Source: Thermonema lapsum (GTDB lineage: Bacteria > Bacteroidota > Bacteroidia > Cytophagales > Thermonemataceae). From it: a DNA stretch of 64,000 bases. Within the stretch, counting starts at the first letter, position 1, and each line of letters starts with the position of its first letter. Positions 54,063 through 62,658 of this stretch are shown piece after piece. The notes under the pieces are model-generated. The model was not told where the DNA came from. It saw only the letters and a program-made list of their open reading frames with translations, and did no database searches. The stretch is taken from contig NZ_JAASRN010000001.1 of assembly GCF_011761635.1 (NCBI RefSeq), forward strand, positions 765,846 through 829,845, read 5' to 3'. Position numbers and translations under genes: made by a program.

Positions 54063-56801
54063 TTAGAATTGTACTTTCAAGTTGAAGCCGATATTACGAA
54101 CCGTAGGATAAGAACCTACTTGGTAACCTTGAATATTACCAGCACTCATGCCGTCTTCAGGATCTGCATAAGGCAGATTTTTGTGCAGGATAGCCAAGTT
54201 ACGTCCAACTATCGACAGAGACGCTCCCTTTACAATGCCCAGACGAGAGGTGATTTTCTCTGGGAATCGGTAAGAGAGGGCTAGTTCACGCAATTTGATA
54301 TAGCTGGCGTCGTAAACAAAACCGGCTGCAGGATTACGACGATAACCAAAAGTACCAAAGGTTACAGCCGAAGCATATACGTCGTTGGGCGACCCATCGG
54401 GCTTCACACCAGGGAAGAGCACCCCACCACCCTGACTTACAGGGTCACGCACAGGATTGCCTTTGTCGTTCAAGCCGGCAGTTTCTGGATACAAACCGGT
54501 TGCCATACCATAATACAGGTCCAAAGAGAAAACATCGCCCCCCTGACGCATGTCAATCAAAGCGCTCAGTGATACGTTCTTATAGGTGAAAGTATTCGTT
54601 ACACCGGCTATCCAGTTAGGATTCAAGTTGCCAATGATCTCGTTAGAGGTAGTTGTTCTCCGATAGTAGCCCGTAGCAGGATCTACTACTTTCTGCCCAT
54701 TGAGATATACAAAGTTGGTTCCACGAATGGTACCGTAGGGTTGTCCCAGAGCAGCATTGATGCTCACACCGCCTTGCATAGAGGCTAAGAGAATGTTGTC
54801 GATACCGGGAGCCAATTCAAGCACCTTGTTGCGGTTGCGGGTCCAGTTAGCCGAAATTTTCCAAGTAAAGTTGTCAGTTCTTACGGGCTCACCAAATAAT
54901 TGTACTTCCCATCCTTGGTTTTGCACATTACCGGCATTGATATAAACAGCACTATAACCAGTAGTACGAGATACCTGTGTCGGGATAATTTGATCCAAGG
55001 TATTTTGCTTGTAGTAGGTTACATCAAAGCCAATACGTCCGTCGGCAAAGATGGCTTCCAAACCTACTTCATAGCTGCGCGTACGCTCAGGCTTCAGATC
55101 AGGATTGTTTTTTACACTGGGTGCAGTAGCCAAAGCAGCACTGCCAAAGGGAGAGTTCACCAAGAAGTAGTCGCCTACGGAGTTGAAAGGCGCTGTGTTA
55201 CCTACTTCTGCGTAGTTGGCACGTAGCTTGGCTCCAGTCAACCAATCGAAATCCAACAATTCAGAGAATACAAAGCTCAAAGAAGCAGAAGGATAGTAGT
55301 AAACGTTCTTACCTTTGGGCAAGGTAGAAGATTCATCACGACGGGCAGTCAGGTCTAAGAACAGCAAATTGTTGTAGCCCAAAGTAGCGCCGGCATACAC
55401 GCCATTCACCTGGATGTCCGAGAAACCTTCGGAAGGAGCTTCCAGCGGGTTGCGAGAGTTTGACAAAGCAAACAAACCAGGGATTACCAAGCCGTTATTG
55501 GTAGCAGCATAAATGGACTCTATTGTAGTACGACGAATGTTGATACCAAACAAACCTTTTGCGCTAAGTGCTCCAAACGCTTTATTGGCACGTGCCAAGA
55601 AGTCGTAGTTGGTTTCACGGTAGCGGCGGTTGAAGCGAGAGTAAGAAGAAACACCTACAGTACCTACATCTTTACGCTCTTCTTGCTGTTCATCGTAGGC
55701 ATCCAATGACACACGCCCTTGCAGATTCAACCAGTCGGTAGCTTTGTAGTCCAACTGAGCATAGCTCAAAGTACGTACGCGATTATCATTTTCATAGTTA
55801 CGATAGCGCACGAAATAGGGGTTGTCCCAATAAATAGGCACTAAGTCGCTGGGGTCAGCCCAGTTCCATGTAATATTCTTCTCGCCAGAGCGGAAGAAGG
55901 CATCCTCTTGTTCTTTCAAGTCCACGTTTACTGCCCACCACTGGCGGAAGTTGGTCATCATGTTTTGTTCGTCGTAACCGGTTCCGTAACGTCCTAAACC
56001 TTTCACGGTAGTCAAATTCACCGAAGCGGTAGCAGTCAAACGGTTGGTGATGTTGTAAGCAGCTGAAAAGTTGGCATAGTTCTTTTTCAACTCGCTGTTG
56101 GGCAGCAGACCAGTTTCATCGGTGCGGGTGTAGCCCAGTTTGTACCAGCCTTTGTCAGAGCCACCACTAATCAATATGTTGTTGTTGGTCTGCACAGGCT
56201 TTTGCAAGAAGTACGAAGGTCCATTCTTGGCAGCTACCCAAGGTTTAGGCTTCCCAAAGTTAGGTGAAGTAGGGTCGAAAGCTTCCCAGTCATATACCAG
56301 CAAGTTGGGATCGAAAGGTGCACCGTAAGAGGCATCTTCAGAAGTAGGAGCCACCAAATCGAGATTTCCATCACCATCTACATCACGATAAAGGAAAAAT
56401 CCAGAGGGATCTTCATAATAAGGACCATAGCCTTGACCATATTTCTTTTGATAGGTGGGGAAGGTAGAGTTGATGATACTACCGAAAGTAACGCCGGTAT
56501 TTACAGTAATACCCAGCCCTTTTTTACCTTTCTTGGTAGTAATCATTACCACACCATTGGCTGCGCGAGAGCCATAAAGCGCAGTAGCTGCAGGACCTTT
56601 CAGTACAGTAATCGACTCGATGTCGTCGGGGTTGATGTCGGCAGCGGCATTACCATAGTCATAACCACCACGTCCGGTGCGTTGAGCAGTAGTATTAGGC
56701 GTTGAGTTGTCCACAGGCACCCCGTCAATCACAAACAGTGCCTGGTTATCGCCCGTGATAGACTTAAAGCCACGAATCACTACATTGGTAGAACCGCCCA
56801 T
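54063..56801 (-). CDS. SusC/RagA TonB-linked receptor, N-terminus missing
   Basis: A 912-codon open frame for the outer membrane channel of a SusCD pair. It begins inside the plug domain (GGSTNVVIRGFKS, FVIDGVPVDN, KGPAATALYGSRAANGVV) and continues through a complete beta-barrel to the terminal NLKVQF. The signal peptide, the carboxypeptidase-like domain and the TonB box, together about 120-200 residues in usual SusC proteins, are absent. Four codons before the ATG is an in-frame TAA, and further upstream lies the terminator of araC. No internal stop or frameshift is seen, so the loss is recent or the gene is a silent cassette. Without a signal peptide the product could not reach the outer membrane. 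Confidence 0.85.
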   Translation of the reverse strand: MGGSTNVVIRGFKSITGDNQALFVIDGVPVDNSTPNTTAQRTGRGGYDYGNAAADINPDDIESITVLKGPAATALYGSRAANGVVMITTKKGKKGLGITVNTGVTFGSIINSTFPTYQKKYGQGYGPYYEDPSGFFLYRDVDGDGNLDLVAPTSEDASYGAPFDPNLLVYDWEAFDPTSPNFGKPKPWVAAKNGPSYFLQKPVQTNNNILISGGSDKGWYKLGYTRTDETGLLPNSELKKNYANFSAAYNITNRLTATASVNLTTVKGLGRYGTGYDEQNMMTNFRQWWAVNVDLKEQEDAFFRSGEKNITWNWADPSDLVPIYWDNPYFVRYRNYENDNRVRTLSYAQLDYKATDWLNLQGRVSLDAYDEQQEERKDVGTVGVSSYSRFNRRYRETNYDFLARANKAFGALSAKGLFGINIRRTTIESIYAATNNGLVIPGLFALSNSRNPLEAPSEGFSDIQVNGVYAGATLGYNNLLFLDLTARRDESSTLPKGKNVYYYPSASLSFVFSELLDFDWLTGAKLRANYAEVGNTAPFNSVGDYFLVNSPFGSAALATAPSVKNNPDLKPERTRSYEVGLEAIFADGRIGFDVTYYKQNTLDQIIPTQVSRTTGYSAVYINAGNVQNQGWEVQLFGEPVRTDNFTWKISANWTRNRNKVLELAPGIDNILLASMQGGVSINAALGQPYGTIRGTNFVYLNGQKVVDPATGYYRRTTTSNEIIGNLNPNWIAGVTNTFTYKNVSLSALIDMRQGGDVFSLDLYYGMATGLYPETAGLNDKGNPVRDPVSQGGGVLFPGVKPDGSPNDVYASAVTFGTFGYRRNPAAGFVYDASYIKLRELALSYRFPEKITSRLGIVKGASLSIVGRNLAILHKNLPYADPEDGMSAGNIQGYQVGSYPTVRNIGFNLKVQF

Positions 56802-56839
56802 GTTGTTGTTGCTTTACGATAAAACAAAGCAACCTCCTC

Positions 56840-56869
56840 AAGCAAAATAGCCCACCTACCGGCGGGCTG
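56840..56869 (-). terminator. Terminator of the araC gene, upstream of susC
   Basis: AGCCCGCC and GGTGGGCT pair across a GGTA loop (one G-T pair). Read on the minus strand it is followed by ATTTTGCTT. It would stop transcription from araC before reaching susC. Confidence 0.7.
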
Positions 56870-56905
56870 CATACTACTGTCAGGAAGTAGTTCTTTGTTC
56901 TTTGG

Positions 56906-57841
56906 CTATACGTTCATTAAGGAAGTACGCTTGCGCATCTTTCCTGCCGAGATACCAAACATCATTTTGAATCGACGGCAAAAATAAGCGGTATCTTTGT
57001 AGCCTACTTCACGCCCTATTTCTCTGATACTCTTTTTGGTTGTGCGCAGCAACTCCACAGCCTTTTCCATGCGCTGATACTCAATATAGTCTTGCGGGTT
57101 GATGCCCATCATGGCTTTGAAGTACTGCCCCACATAGTCTTCTGATATATTGGCTACGCTTGCCAGCACTTTGTTCGACAAATCTCCCGAAAGGTAATTT
57201 TTAATATAGTTCAGAATATCAATCAGGCGGGGGTCCTTGAAGTAGTTCATGTTGGTAGCTAACTTTTCCATGAACAAATTATTGGCAACAATATAACGCA
57301 GGATACCAATTACCAGCTCCTCGGTTTTGTTTTTCAGCATACGCTCTTTGCCTATATTCTGCTCAAACTCCTCCCACATGATGTCTTGTAGCTGTCGTTG
57401 CAAGCCGGCTTCGCGTGAGATGACAAACGGCGGTATGTCCAAATTGGCAAAAAAGCTGACGGCATCAAATATGCGTGCCGAGAAAGTAACATAACTGAAA
57501 CTGTCTTCGAGCCGGGGATATAAAGCCCCCTCATTGACAGACAAAAAGAACTCCTCGCGACGCGCCAAATAATCTTCATAAGTCAACTCTTCGGCACCTT
57601 CTCCTTTGCCATAAGCAATATGCGCTTGCTTGCCAGCGGGAATAAAAAGCATATCCCCCTCTTGGACATGAATCAGTTTTTCACCTATGCGCAAGGATAT
57701 GTTGCCTTTGTGAAGCAAGAAAAGGGCATTGTCAACATCGCAAAAATTTTTAATAACGAAGGGTTTTTTTATCTGCACATACCTTGCCCGCAGAAATTTA
57801 ATTTCCAAGGCTTCAATGACCTTTTGAAAATCGGAGTTCAT
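56906..57841 (-). CDS. AraC family transcriptional regulator
   Basis: A 311-residue regulator. The N-terminal part is a cupin-like sensor domain with GNISLRIGEKLIHVQEGDML. The C-terminal domain has the two helix-turn-helix units: LASVANISEDYVGQYFK and IREIGREVGYKDTAYFCRRF, then KMMFGISAGKMRKR. Regulators of this sort often control a nearby SusCD system, which fits the position, but the signal is unknown. The ATG at 57841 is chosen because the promoter lies between it and an earlier in-frame ATG. Confidence 0.9.
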   Translation of the reverse strand: MNSDFQKVIEALEIKFLRARYVQIKKPFVIKNFCDVDNALFLLHKGNISLRIGEKLIHVQEGDMLFIPAGKQAHIAYGKGEGAEELTYEDYLARREEFFLSVNEGALYPRLEDSFSYVTFSARIFDAVSFFANLDIPPFVISREAGLQRQLQDIMWEEFEQNIGKERMLKNKTEELVIGILRYIVANNLFMEKLATNMNYFKDPRLIDILNYIKNYLSGDLSNKVLASVANISEDYVGQYFKAMMGINPQDYIEYQRMEKAVELLRTTKKSIREIGREVGYKDTAYFCRRFKMMFGISAGKMRKRTSLMNV

Positions 57842-57881
57842 GGCTGCATTTCTTGTTTTTGTCTTAAGCATTATGAATAAG

Positions 57882-57913
57882 CAAACATAATAATAAAGCA
57901 GGCAAAACAAAAG
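57882..57913 (-). promoter_or_regulatory. Bacteroidota promoter of araC
   Basis: On the minus strand CTTTTG (57908-57913), 18 bases, then TATGTTTG (57882-57889), about 40 bases before the ATG at 57841. The -33 element falls within the terminator stem of the upstream acyl-CoA dehydrogenase gene. Confidence 0.6.
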
Positions 57914-57950
57914 GCAAAGTAGATGTTTTTTATACTACTTTGCCTTTCAA
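57905..57950 (-). terminator. Terminator of the acyl-CoA dehydrogenase gene
   Basis: AAAGGCAAAGTAG and CTACTTTGCCTTT form a perfect 13-bp stem around a 12-base loop, followed on the minus strand by TTTTGTTTTG. It overlaps the promoter of araC. Confidence 0.85.
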
Positions 57951-57976
57951 AAGAAAAATCAAAGTCTTTGATTTCA

Positions 57977-59140
57977 CTATTTCAAGATATTGCGGGCAAT
58001 GACTATTTTTTGTATCTCAGAAGTACCTTCGTAAATTTGTGTAATTTTAGCATCACGCATCAGGCGCTCTACGTGATATTCTTTCACATAGCCATAGCCA
58101 CCATGTATTTGCACGGCTTCGGTGGTTACCCACATGGCTACTTCCGAGGCGTATAGCTTGGCAGTAGCAGCTGCTAAAGCATAATCTTCCCCAATATCTT
58201 TCAAGTAAGCGGCTTTGTACACCAACAGGCGAGCAGCTTCTATCTTAGCATACATTTCTGCCAGCTTGAACTGAATCGCCTGCAGCTCACAAATAGGACG
58301 CCCAAAAGCCTTCCGTTCTTTGCTGTACTGCAGCGCCAGCTCATAGGCGCCAGCTGCAATGCCCAGTGCTTGGGCAGCAATGCCTATGCGTCCACCATTT
58401 AAGGTTTCCATGGCAAACTTGAAACCGAAGCCGTCTTCGCCGATACGATTTTCTTTGGGCACCTTCACATCGGTAAACATCAAAGAGTGGGTGTCTGAGC
58501 CACGAATCCCCATCTTGTCCTCTTTTTTACCGATGGTGAAACCTTCCATGCCCTTCTCTACAATGAGCGCATTGATGCCACGGTGCCCCTTCTCCGGATG
58601 TGTTTGCGCTATAACGATATAGGTAGAAGCAGACGACCCGTTGGTAATCCAGTTTTTGGTACCATTCAACAGGTAGTAATCCCCTTTATCTTCGGCAGTG
58701 GTGCGCTGCGAGGTGGCATCCGAGCCAGCTTCGGGTTCCGAAAGACAGAATGCCCCTATTTTTTCACCCTTTGCCAGCGGCACCAAGTACTTCTGCTTTT
58801 GCTCTTCGGTGCCATATTTCTCCAATCCCCAGCATACAAGTGAGTTATTTACCGACATACACACCGAGGCAGAAGCGTCGATTTTGGAGATTTCCTCCAT
58901 AGCCAGCACATAGGAGATGGTATCCATGCCTCCTCCCCCATACTTGGGGTCCACCATCATACCCATAAAACCCAGCTCGCCCATTTTTTTAATTTGCTCG
59001 GCAGGGAAGATTTGGTGGGTATCACGTTCGATAACACCGGGCAACAATTCGCGCTGAGCAAATTCGCGCGCTGCGCGCTGTACTTCCAAATGCTCTTCCG
59101 ACAAGCGAAAACTCAATCCATCGGCTATTACCTGTCTCAT
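57977..59140 (-). CDS. Acyl-CoA dehydrogenase
   Basis: FAD enzyme that introduces the first double bond in fatty acid or branched-chain acyl-CoA breakdown. The 387-residue product has the FAD and substrate motifs CLSEPEAGSDA near residues 133-143, WITNGSSA, the GFGFKFAMETLNGGRIGIAA block, and the C-terminal IHGGYGYVKEYHVERLMRD. The catalytic base is the Glu in QIYEGTSEIQ. The ATG at 59140 is used, with a longer frame upstream ignored. It lies 54 bases downstream of the E2 gene, on the same strand. Confidence 0.95.
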   Translation of the reverse strand: MRQVIADGLSFRLSEEHLEVQRAAREFAQRELLPGVIERDTHQIFPAEQIKKMGELGFMGMMVDPKYGGGGMDTISYVLAMEEISKIDASASVCMSVNNSLVCWGLEKYGTEEQKQKYLVPLAKGEKIGAFCLSEPEAGSDATSQRTTAEDKGDYYLLNGTKNWITNGSSASTYIVIAQTHPEKGHRGINALIVEKGMEGFTIGKKEDKMGIRGSDTHSLMFTDVKVPKENRIGEDGFGFKFAMETLNGGRIGIAAQALGIAAGAYELALQYSKERKAFGRPICELQAIQFKLAEMYAKIEAARLLVYKAAYLKDIGEDYALAAATAKLYASEVAMWVTTEAVQIHGGYGYVKEYHVERLMRDAKITQIYEGTSEIQKIVIARNILK

Positions 59141-59194
59141 TCTTTTGTTTATTTTAAGGTTTCTGCATGTAAACAAATATGTAAGCGAATTGTC

Positions 59195-60835
59195 TTATAC
59201 CAACATACGTAAAGGCTCTTCCAGATTGGCTTTCAGGGTTTGCAAGAAAGCGGCTCCTACCGCTCCATCTACCACGCGATGGTCGCAAGAAAGAGTTACT
59301 TTCATGATGTTGGCTACTTTTATTTCGCCATCAACAACTACAGGCTGCTGCTGAATGCTGCCCACTGCCAAGATGCAGGCATTGGGCGGATTGATGATGG
59401 CAGTAAACTCTTCGATACCAAACATACCTAAGTTAGACACACTGAAAGTAGAACCTTCCCAGTCGGCAGGTTGAAGCTTGCGATTTTTAGCTTTTTCTGC
59501 CAGTTCTTTGGTTTCTTGCGCTATTTGCGACAAGGATTTTTGGTTGGCATAACGAATCACAGGCACCACCAGCCCTTCGGGCACTGCCACTGCCACGCCT
59601 ATGTGTGCATGCTTGTAATAGCGGATTTTGTCGCCCAGCCAAGCGGCATTGACTTCTGGATGTTTGAGCAGCGCCATTGCCGTTGCTTTTACTACCAAGT
59701 CGTTGAAAGATATTTTTACAGGCGACATCTCGTTCATCTGCTTACGCGCTGCCATGGCTTTATCCATATTGATGGACACGGTAAGATAAAAGTGAGGCGC
59801 CGTGAACTTGCTTTCCGACAGACGGCGGGCGATGGTCTTGCGCATCTGGCTTACAAGCACCTCTTCGTATTCGCTTTCGGACATAGAAACGGCTGGTGCC
59901 GTCGCCAAACTTTCCGGCTTTTGTGTGGGCTCTTGTGCGGGTGCTTGCGTTTGATAAGCTTCAATATCGCGCTTTACTATGCGCCCTCCTTCACCGGTGC
60001 CCTTCACCTTGCTAAGGTCAATGCCCAGCTCTTCTGCCATGCGGCGTGCCAAGGGCGATGCCTTGATACGTCCATTTTCAGCGGTAAAAACAGCTTCTTC
60101 TTCAGACGTGGGAACCGCCTGTTTTGTAGGTGCCGTTTTTTTGTCTTTGCTTTCTTTTGTAGTAGGCGCAAGACCTTGTTTGTTGTTCAAGATATCCAAT
60201 ATTTCCTCCACACTCATAGGCAAGTTGTCTTCTGCCAGGATGTAGAGAATATCGTTCACGCGGACAGCCTCCCCTTCTTTTGCCCCTATGTAAATAAGTT
60301 TTCCGCCCTCGTAGGCTTCCAACTCCATGACAGCTTTGTCTGTTTCTACCTCTGCCAAAATATCACCGGGCTGAATGGTATCACCTACTTTTTTATGCCA
60401 AGCCACAATAACACCTTCGGTCATGGTGTCGCTCATCTTGGGCATGCGCTCTACTTTCACAGGTAGGTGGTGGATGTCTATATGGCTACCAGCAGAGGGG
60501 TTGGCTGGAGCGCTGCTTACTGCCTCCTTTGAATTTGCCTGCTCAATAGCAAGGGCTTCCACCTTGCTTTCCTTCAACAGGTGCTCATAAGATTCACCGG
60601 GCTCGCCCACTATATAAAGAACAGCACCTACCGAAACAGTATCACCTTCTTTGGCGCCTATATATAAAATGGTACCCGATTCATAGGCTTCCAACTCCAT
60701 GACGGCTTTGTCTGTTTCTACCTCTGCCAAAATATCACCGGGTTGAATGGTATCACCTACTTTTTTATGCCAAGCCACAATAACACCTTCGGTCATGGTG
60801 TCGCTCATCTTGGGCATGCGTATTACTTCCGCCAT
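59195..60835 (-). CDS. 2-oxoacid dehydrogenase E2 component (dihydrolipoamide acyltransferase)
   Basis: Core of a 2-oxoacid dehydrogenase complex; most likely the pyruvate dehydrogenase type. The 546-residue product has two lipoyl domains with lipoyl Lys43 and Lys167 in ETDKAVMELE. The E3-binding domain (KASPLARRMAEELGIDLSKV, KGTGEGGRIVKRDI) follows, and then the catalytic domain with SCDHRVVDGAVGA (catalytic His and Asp) near the end. The two lipoyl domains are almost identical at their start. Promoter and start agree. An E1 gene is not adjacent. Confidence 0.93.
   Translation of the reverse strand: MAEVIRMPKMSDTMTEGVIVAWHKKVGDTIQPGDILAEVETDKAVMELEAYESGTILYIGAKEGDTVSVGAVLYIVGEPGESYEHLLKESKVEALAIEQANSKEAVSSAPANPSAGSHIDIHHLPVKVERMPKMSDTMTEGVIVAWHKKVGDTIQPGDILAEVETDKAVMELEAYEGGKLIYIGAKEGEAVRVNDILYILAEDNLPMSVEEILDILNNKQGLAPTTKESKDKKTAPTKQAVPTSEEEAVFTAENGRIKASPLARRMAEELGIDLSKVKGTGEGGRIVKRDIEAYQTQAPAQEPTQKPESLATAPAVSMSESEYEEVLVSQMRKTIARRLSESKFTAPHFYLTVSINMDKAMAARKQMNEMSPVKISFNDLVVKATAMALLKHPEVNAAWLGDKIRYYKHAHIGVAVAVPEGLVVPVIRYANQKSLSQIAQETKELAEKAKNRKLQPADWEGSTFSVSNLGMFGIEEFTAIINPPNACILAVGSIQQQPVVVDGEIKVANIMKVTLSCDHRVVDGAVGAAFLQTLKANLEEPLRMLV
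60312..60448. repeat. Lipoyl-domain repeat, copy 2 (of pair)
   Basis: This 137-base segment of the E2 gene is matched by 60684-60820 at 135 of 137 bases. It encodes the start of the second lipoyl domain, from the MPKMSDTMTEG motif to the lipoyl Lys and the following ELEAY segment. See the entry for the other copy. Confidence 0.9.
60684..60820. repeat. Lipoyl-domain repeat, copy 1 (of pair)
   Basis: The partner of 60312-60448; the two segments differ at only two bases, both of which leave the amino acids unchanged. It encodes residues of the first lipoyl domain, MPKMSDTMTEG to ELEAY. Such similarity between tandem domains indicates recent duplication or ongoing gene conversion. Confidence 0.9.
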
Positions 60836-60882
60836 AGCTTCGATAAGTTATGATATGTCTTGTTGTTTTCTAAAATTACCGC

Positions 60883-60916
60883 CAAAGTTAAATTTAATCT
60901 TACTTTCTTCAAAAAA
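60883..60916 (-). promoter_or_regulatory. Bacteroidota promoter of the E2 gene
   Basis: Minus strand: TTTTTTG, 19 bases, then TAACTTTG. Both elements and spacing are the best match to the Bacteroidota consensus in the window. The -7 element lies about 48 bases before the ATG. Confidence 0.7.
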
Positions 60917-61001
60917 GAAGTGCTTGAAAACAGCCGCCGCTTTTTTGTAATATTGCAAGCAAGTTAATTGTTTTTTGAAAACTACATTTCTTGTTGCTTC
61001 G

Positions 61002-62060
61002 ATGAACGAACACGAACTAAGAGCAAAGGGGCAGCGCCGCCGCTTGTTTTATCGCCACAAGCAATACATAGAATATCCTCTTGTAGGGCAAAGTTTTCCT
61101 GCCACTCCCGAAGAAGAGGTACGCCTGAATGCCTACCTTTATTTGGTGGTTCAACGACAATACCCCCCTACATGCATCACTTTTGAGCACCCGGTCAAGA
61201 TGGGCTCTTCCTACAAACGCATAGACATTGCCGTATTTGAAGACGAGCAAAAACAGAAGCCTTTTTTGTGGGTGGAATGCAAACGCCCCGATGCCAGCGA
61301 AGCGGTCATGCAGGAGGCAATCAAGCAAGTGTTCTCGTATGACAACCAATTGCCGGCGCCTTATTTATGGGTTACCAATGGAAAAAAGAACTACGTATAT
61401 CACTGCGAGTGGAACGGCAAAGGACGGCAACGCTATGGCATTCCCGAAGTACCTCCTTTTGGTGGTGCCCGTCGCCGGGTTTTGTACTTTCAGCGCTTCA
61501 AGCATACGCTCCGGCAGTTTTGGCAAACCTATTTAGCCCCACAACTCCAAAAAGAGTGGGTGAGTAAGTGGTTGCTCATTAGCTTGCTACTCATCGTTTT
61601 AGGGCTGATGTTCAGCTGGTTGAATGCGCGCACGCTCACGCCTTTAGTGGTGCGCAAAACGCAATGGCTGCGCTACATCACGTTTCAGCACTTGTATTGG
61701 CTCACGGCAATAAGTAGCTCTTTCGCAGCACTGGCTATTTTGTTTCATTTCATCATTCCCAGAAAACTATCTTCCGGCATTCGGAAAAAACCGATACTGG
61801 CACTTTTTGCTTTGGCTATCATCACTGTACCGGCGGTGTTTGTTCCCCACTTGTTTTTCGGGGAAAACATAGAATGTTTTCGCTGCGCCAATTGTGCCCA
61901 CCATTGGGACTGCTGGTGGACGTACGCACACTTTAAACTATACAAGCCGTCTGAATGGTTCTGGGAATACTTCACGCCTTACTTGGTGAGCACACCTGCC
62001 CAAGCTTTTGTCATACTGCTTACTTCGTGGGCATTCAAAGCCTTCGAAAAATTAACCTGA
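61002..62060 (+). CDS. Membrane protein with PD-(D/E)XK nuclease-like domain
   Basis: A 352-residue protein. The first 160 residues match the HsdR N-terminal type (HSDR_N_2) of restriction endonuclease-like domains: YIEYPLVGQSF, RIDIAVFE with Asp75, WVECKRP with Glu92 and Lys94 (the D...ExK core), then QVFSYDNQLPAPYLWVTNG. From residue 190 on there are four predicted membrane helices (about 190-208, 233-252, 264-286, 327-347). Between the third and fourth is a Cys/His-rich loop (Cys292, 295, 298, 304; His300, 301, 310). No helicase or methyltransferase gene is adjacent. The ATG before NEHELRAKG is used. Membrane-bound nuclease function is inferred. Confidence 0.65.
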   Translation: MNEHELRAKGQRRRLFYRHKQYIEYPLVGQSFPATPEEEVRLNAYLYLVVQRQYPPTCITFEHPVKMGSSYKRIDIAVFEDEQKQKPFLWVECKRPDASEAVMQEAIKQVFSYDNQLPAPYLWVTNGKKNYVYHCEWNGKGRQRYGIPEVPPFGGARRRVLYFQRFKHTLRQFWQTYLAPQLQKEWVSKWLLISLLLIVLGLMFSWLNARTLTPLVVRKTQWLRYITFQHLYWLTAISSSFAALAILFHFIIPRKLSSGIRKKPILALFALAIITVPAVFVPHLFFGENIECFRCANCAHHWDCWWTYAHFKLYKPSEWFWEYFTPYLVSTPAQAFVILLTSWAFKAFEKLT

Positions 62061-62115
62061 TGATTACGATACTGCTTATGTCTTTAAACTTACAAAAAAC
62101 AAAACACCATAAAGT

Positions 62116-62658
62116 ATGTTTCAATTCGACCCCAGTAAACACTATCCCAAGTTGATGGATTCACCGGCTATCATACGTTTTCAGGACTGCGACCCGCTCA
62201 AGCATCTCAACAACGCCAAATATTTTGATTATTACTTCAATGCACGAGAAGACCAAATCGTGCATTTCTACGGCATGACCTCATCGGATTTTTACAGGCG
62301 CCACCATGCCACCTGGGTCATTTACAACCACAACATATCTTATGTGCGCTCGGCGTGGGTGGGCGAAATCGTGCATATCTTTTCGCACATCATTTACTAT
62401 GATACCGACACCATCGTGACGGAATTTTTCATGACCGACTACGAGAAGAAAGAAATTAAGAACCTGCTGTGGACTACTTCGAAATACATAGACACACAAA
62501 CGGGCAAACGCACCCCTCACCACGAAGAGGTGCTTCGCTTCTTGGAACAAGTACATGACCCGGTCGAGGGTTTTCCGCAGATTACCCACCGTGAGCGCAT
62601 CAAACAGCTCAAAGCGTGGCTTCTTGAACAAGGCGCATCACAAGCCAGCAAGCAATAG
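62116..62658 (+). CDS. Hotdog-fold acyl-CoA thioesterase
   Basis: A 180-residue thioesterase of the 4HBT/YbgC type. The signature FQDCDPLKHLNNAKYFDYY near residues 22-40 corresponds to the D-x-D-xxxHxNNxxY motif. The HNISYVRSAWVGEIV segment follows. The substrate is not defined. Its last 21 bases overlap the end of the convergent alanine dehydrogenase gene. Confidence 0.88.
   Translation: MFQFDPSKHYPKLMDSPAIIRFQDCDPLKHLNNAKYFDYYFNAREDQIVHFYGMTSSDFYRRHHATWVIYNHNISYVRSAWVGEIVHIFSHIIYYDTDTIVTEFFMTDYEKKEIKNLLWTTSKYIDTQTGKRTPHHEEVLRFLEQVHDPVEGFPQITHRERIKQLKAWLLEQGASQASKQ

Noticed and set aside
59471-60466. Open frame of 331 codons on the plus strand opposite the E2 gene
   Set aside because: It is the complement of a well-supported gene, rich in Cys, His and Phe as shadows usually are.
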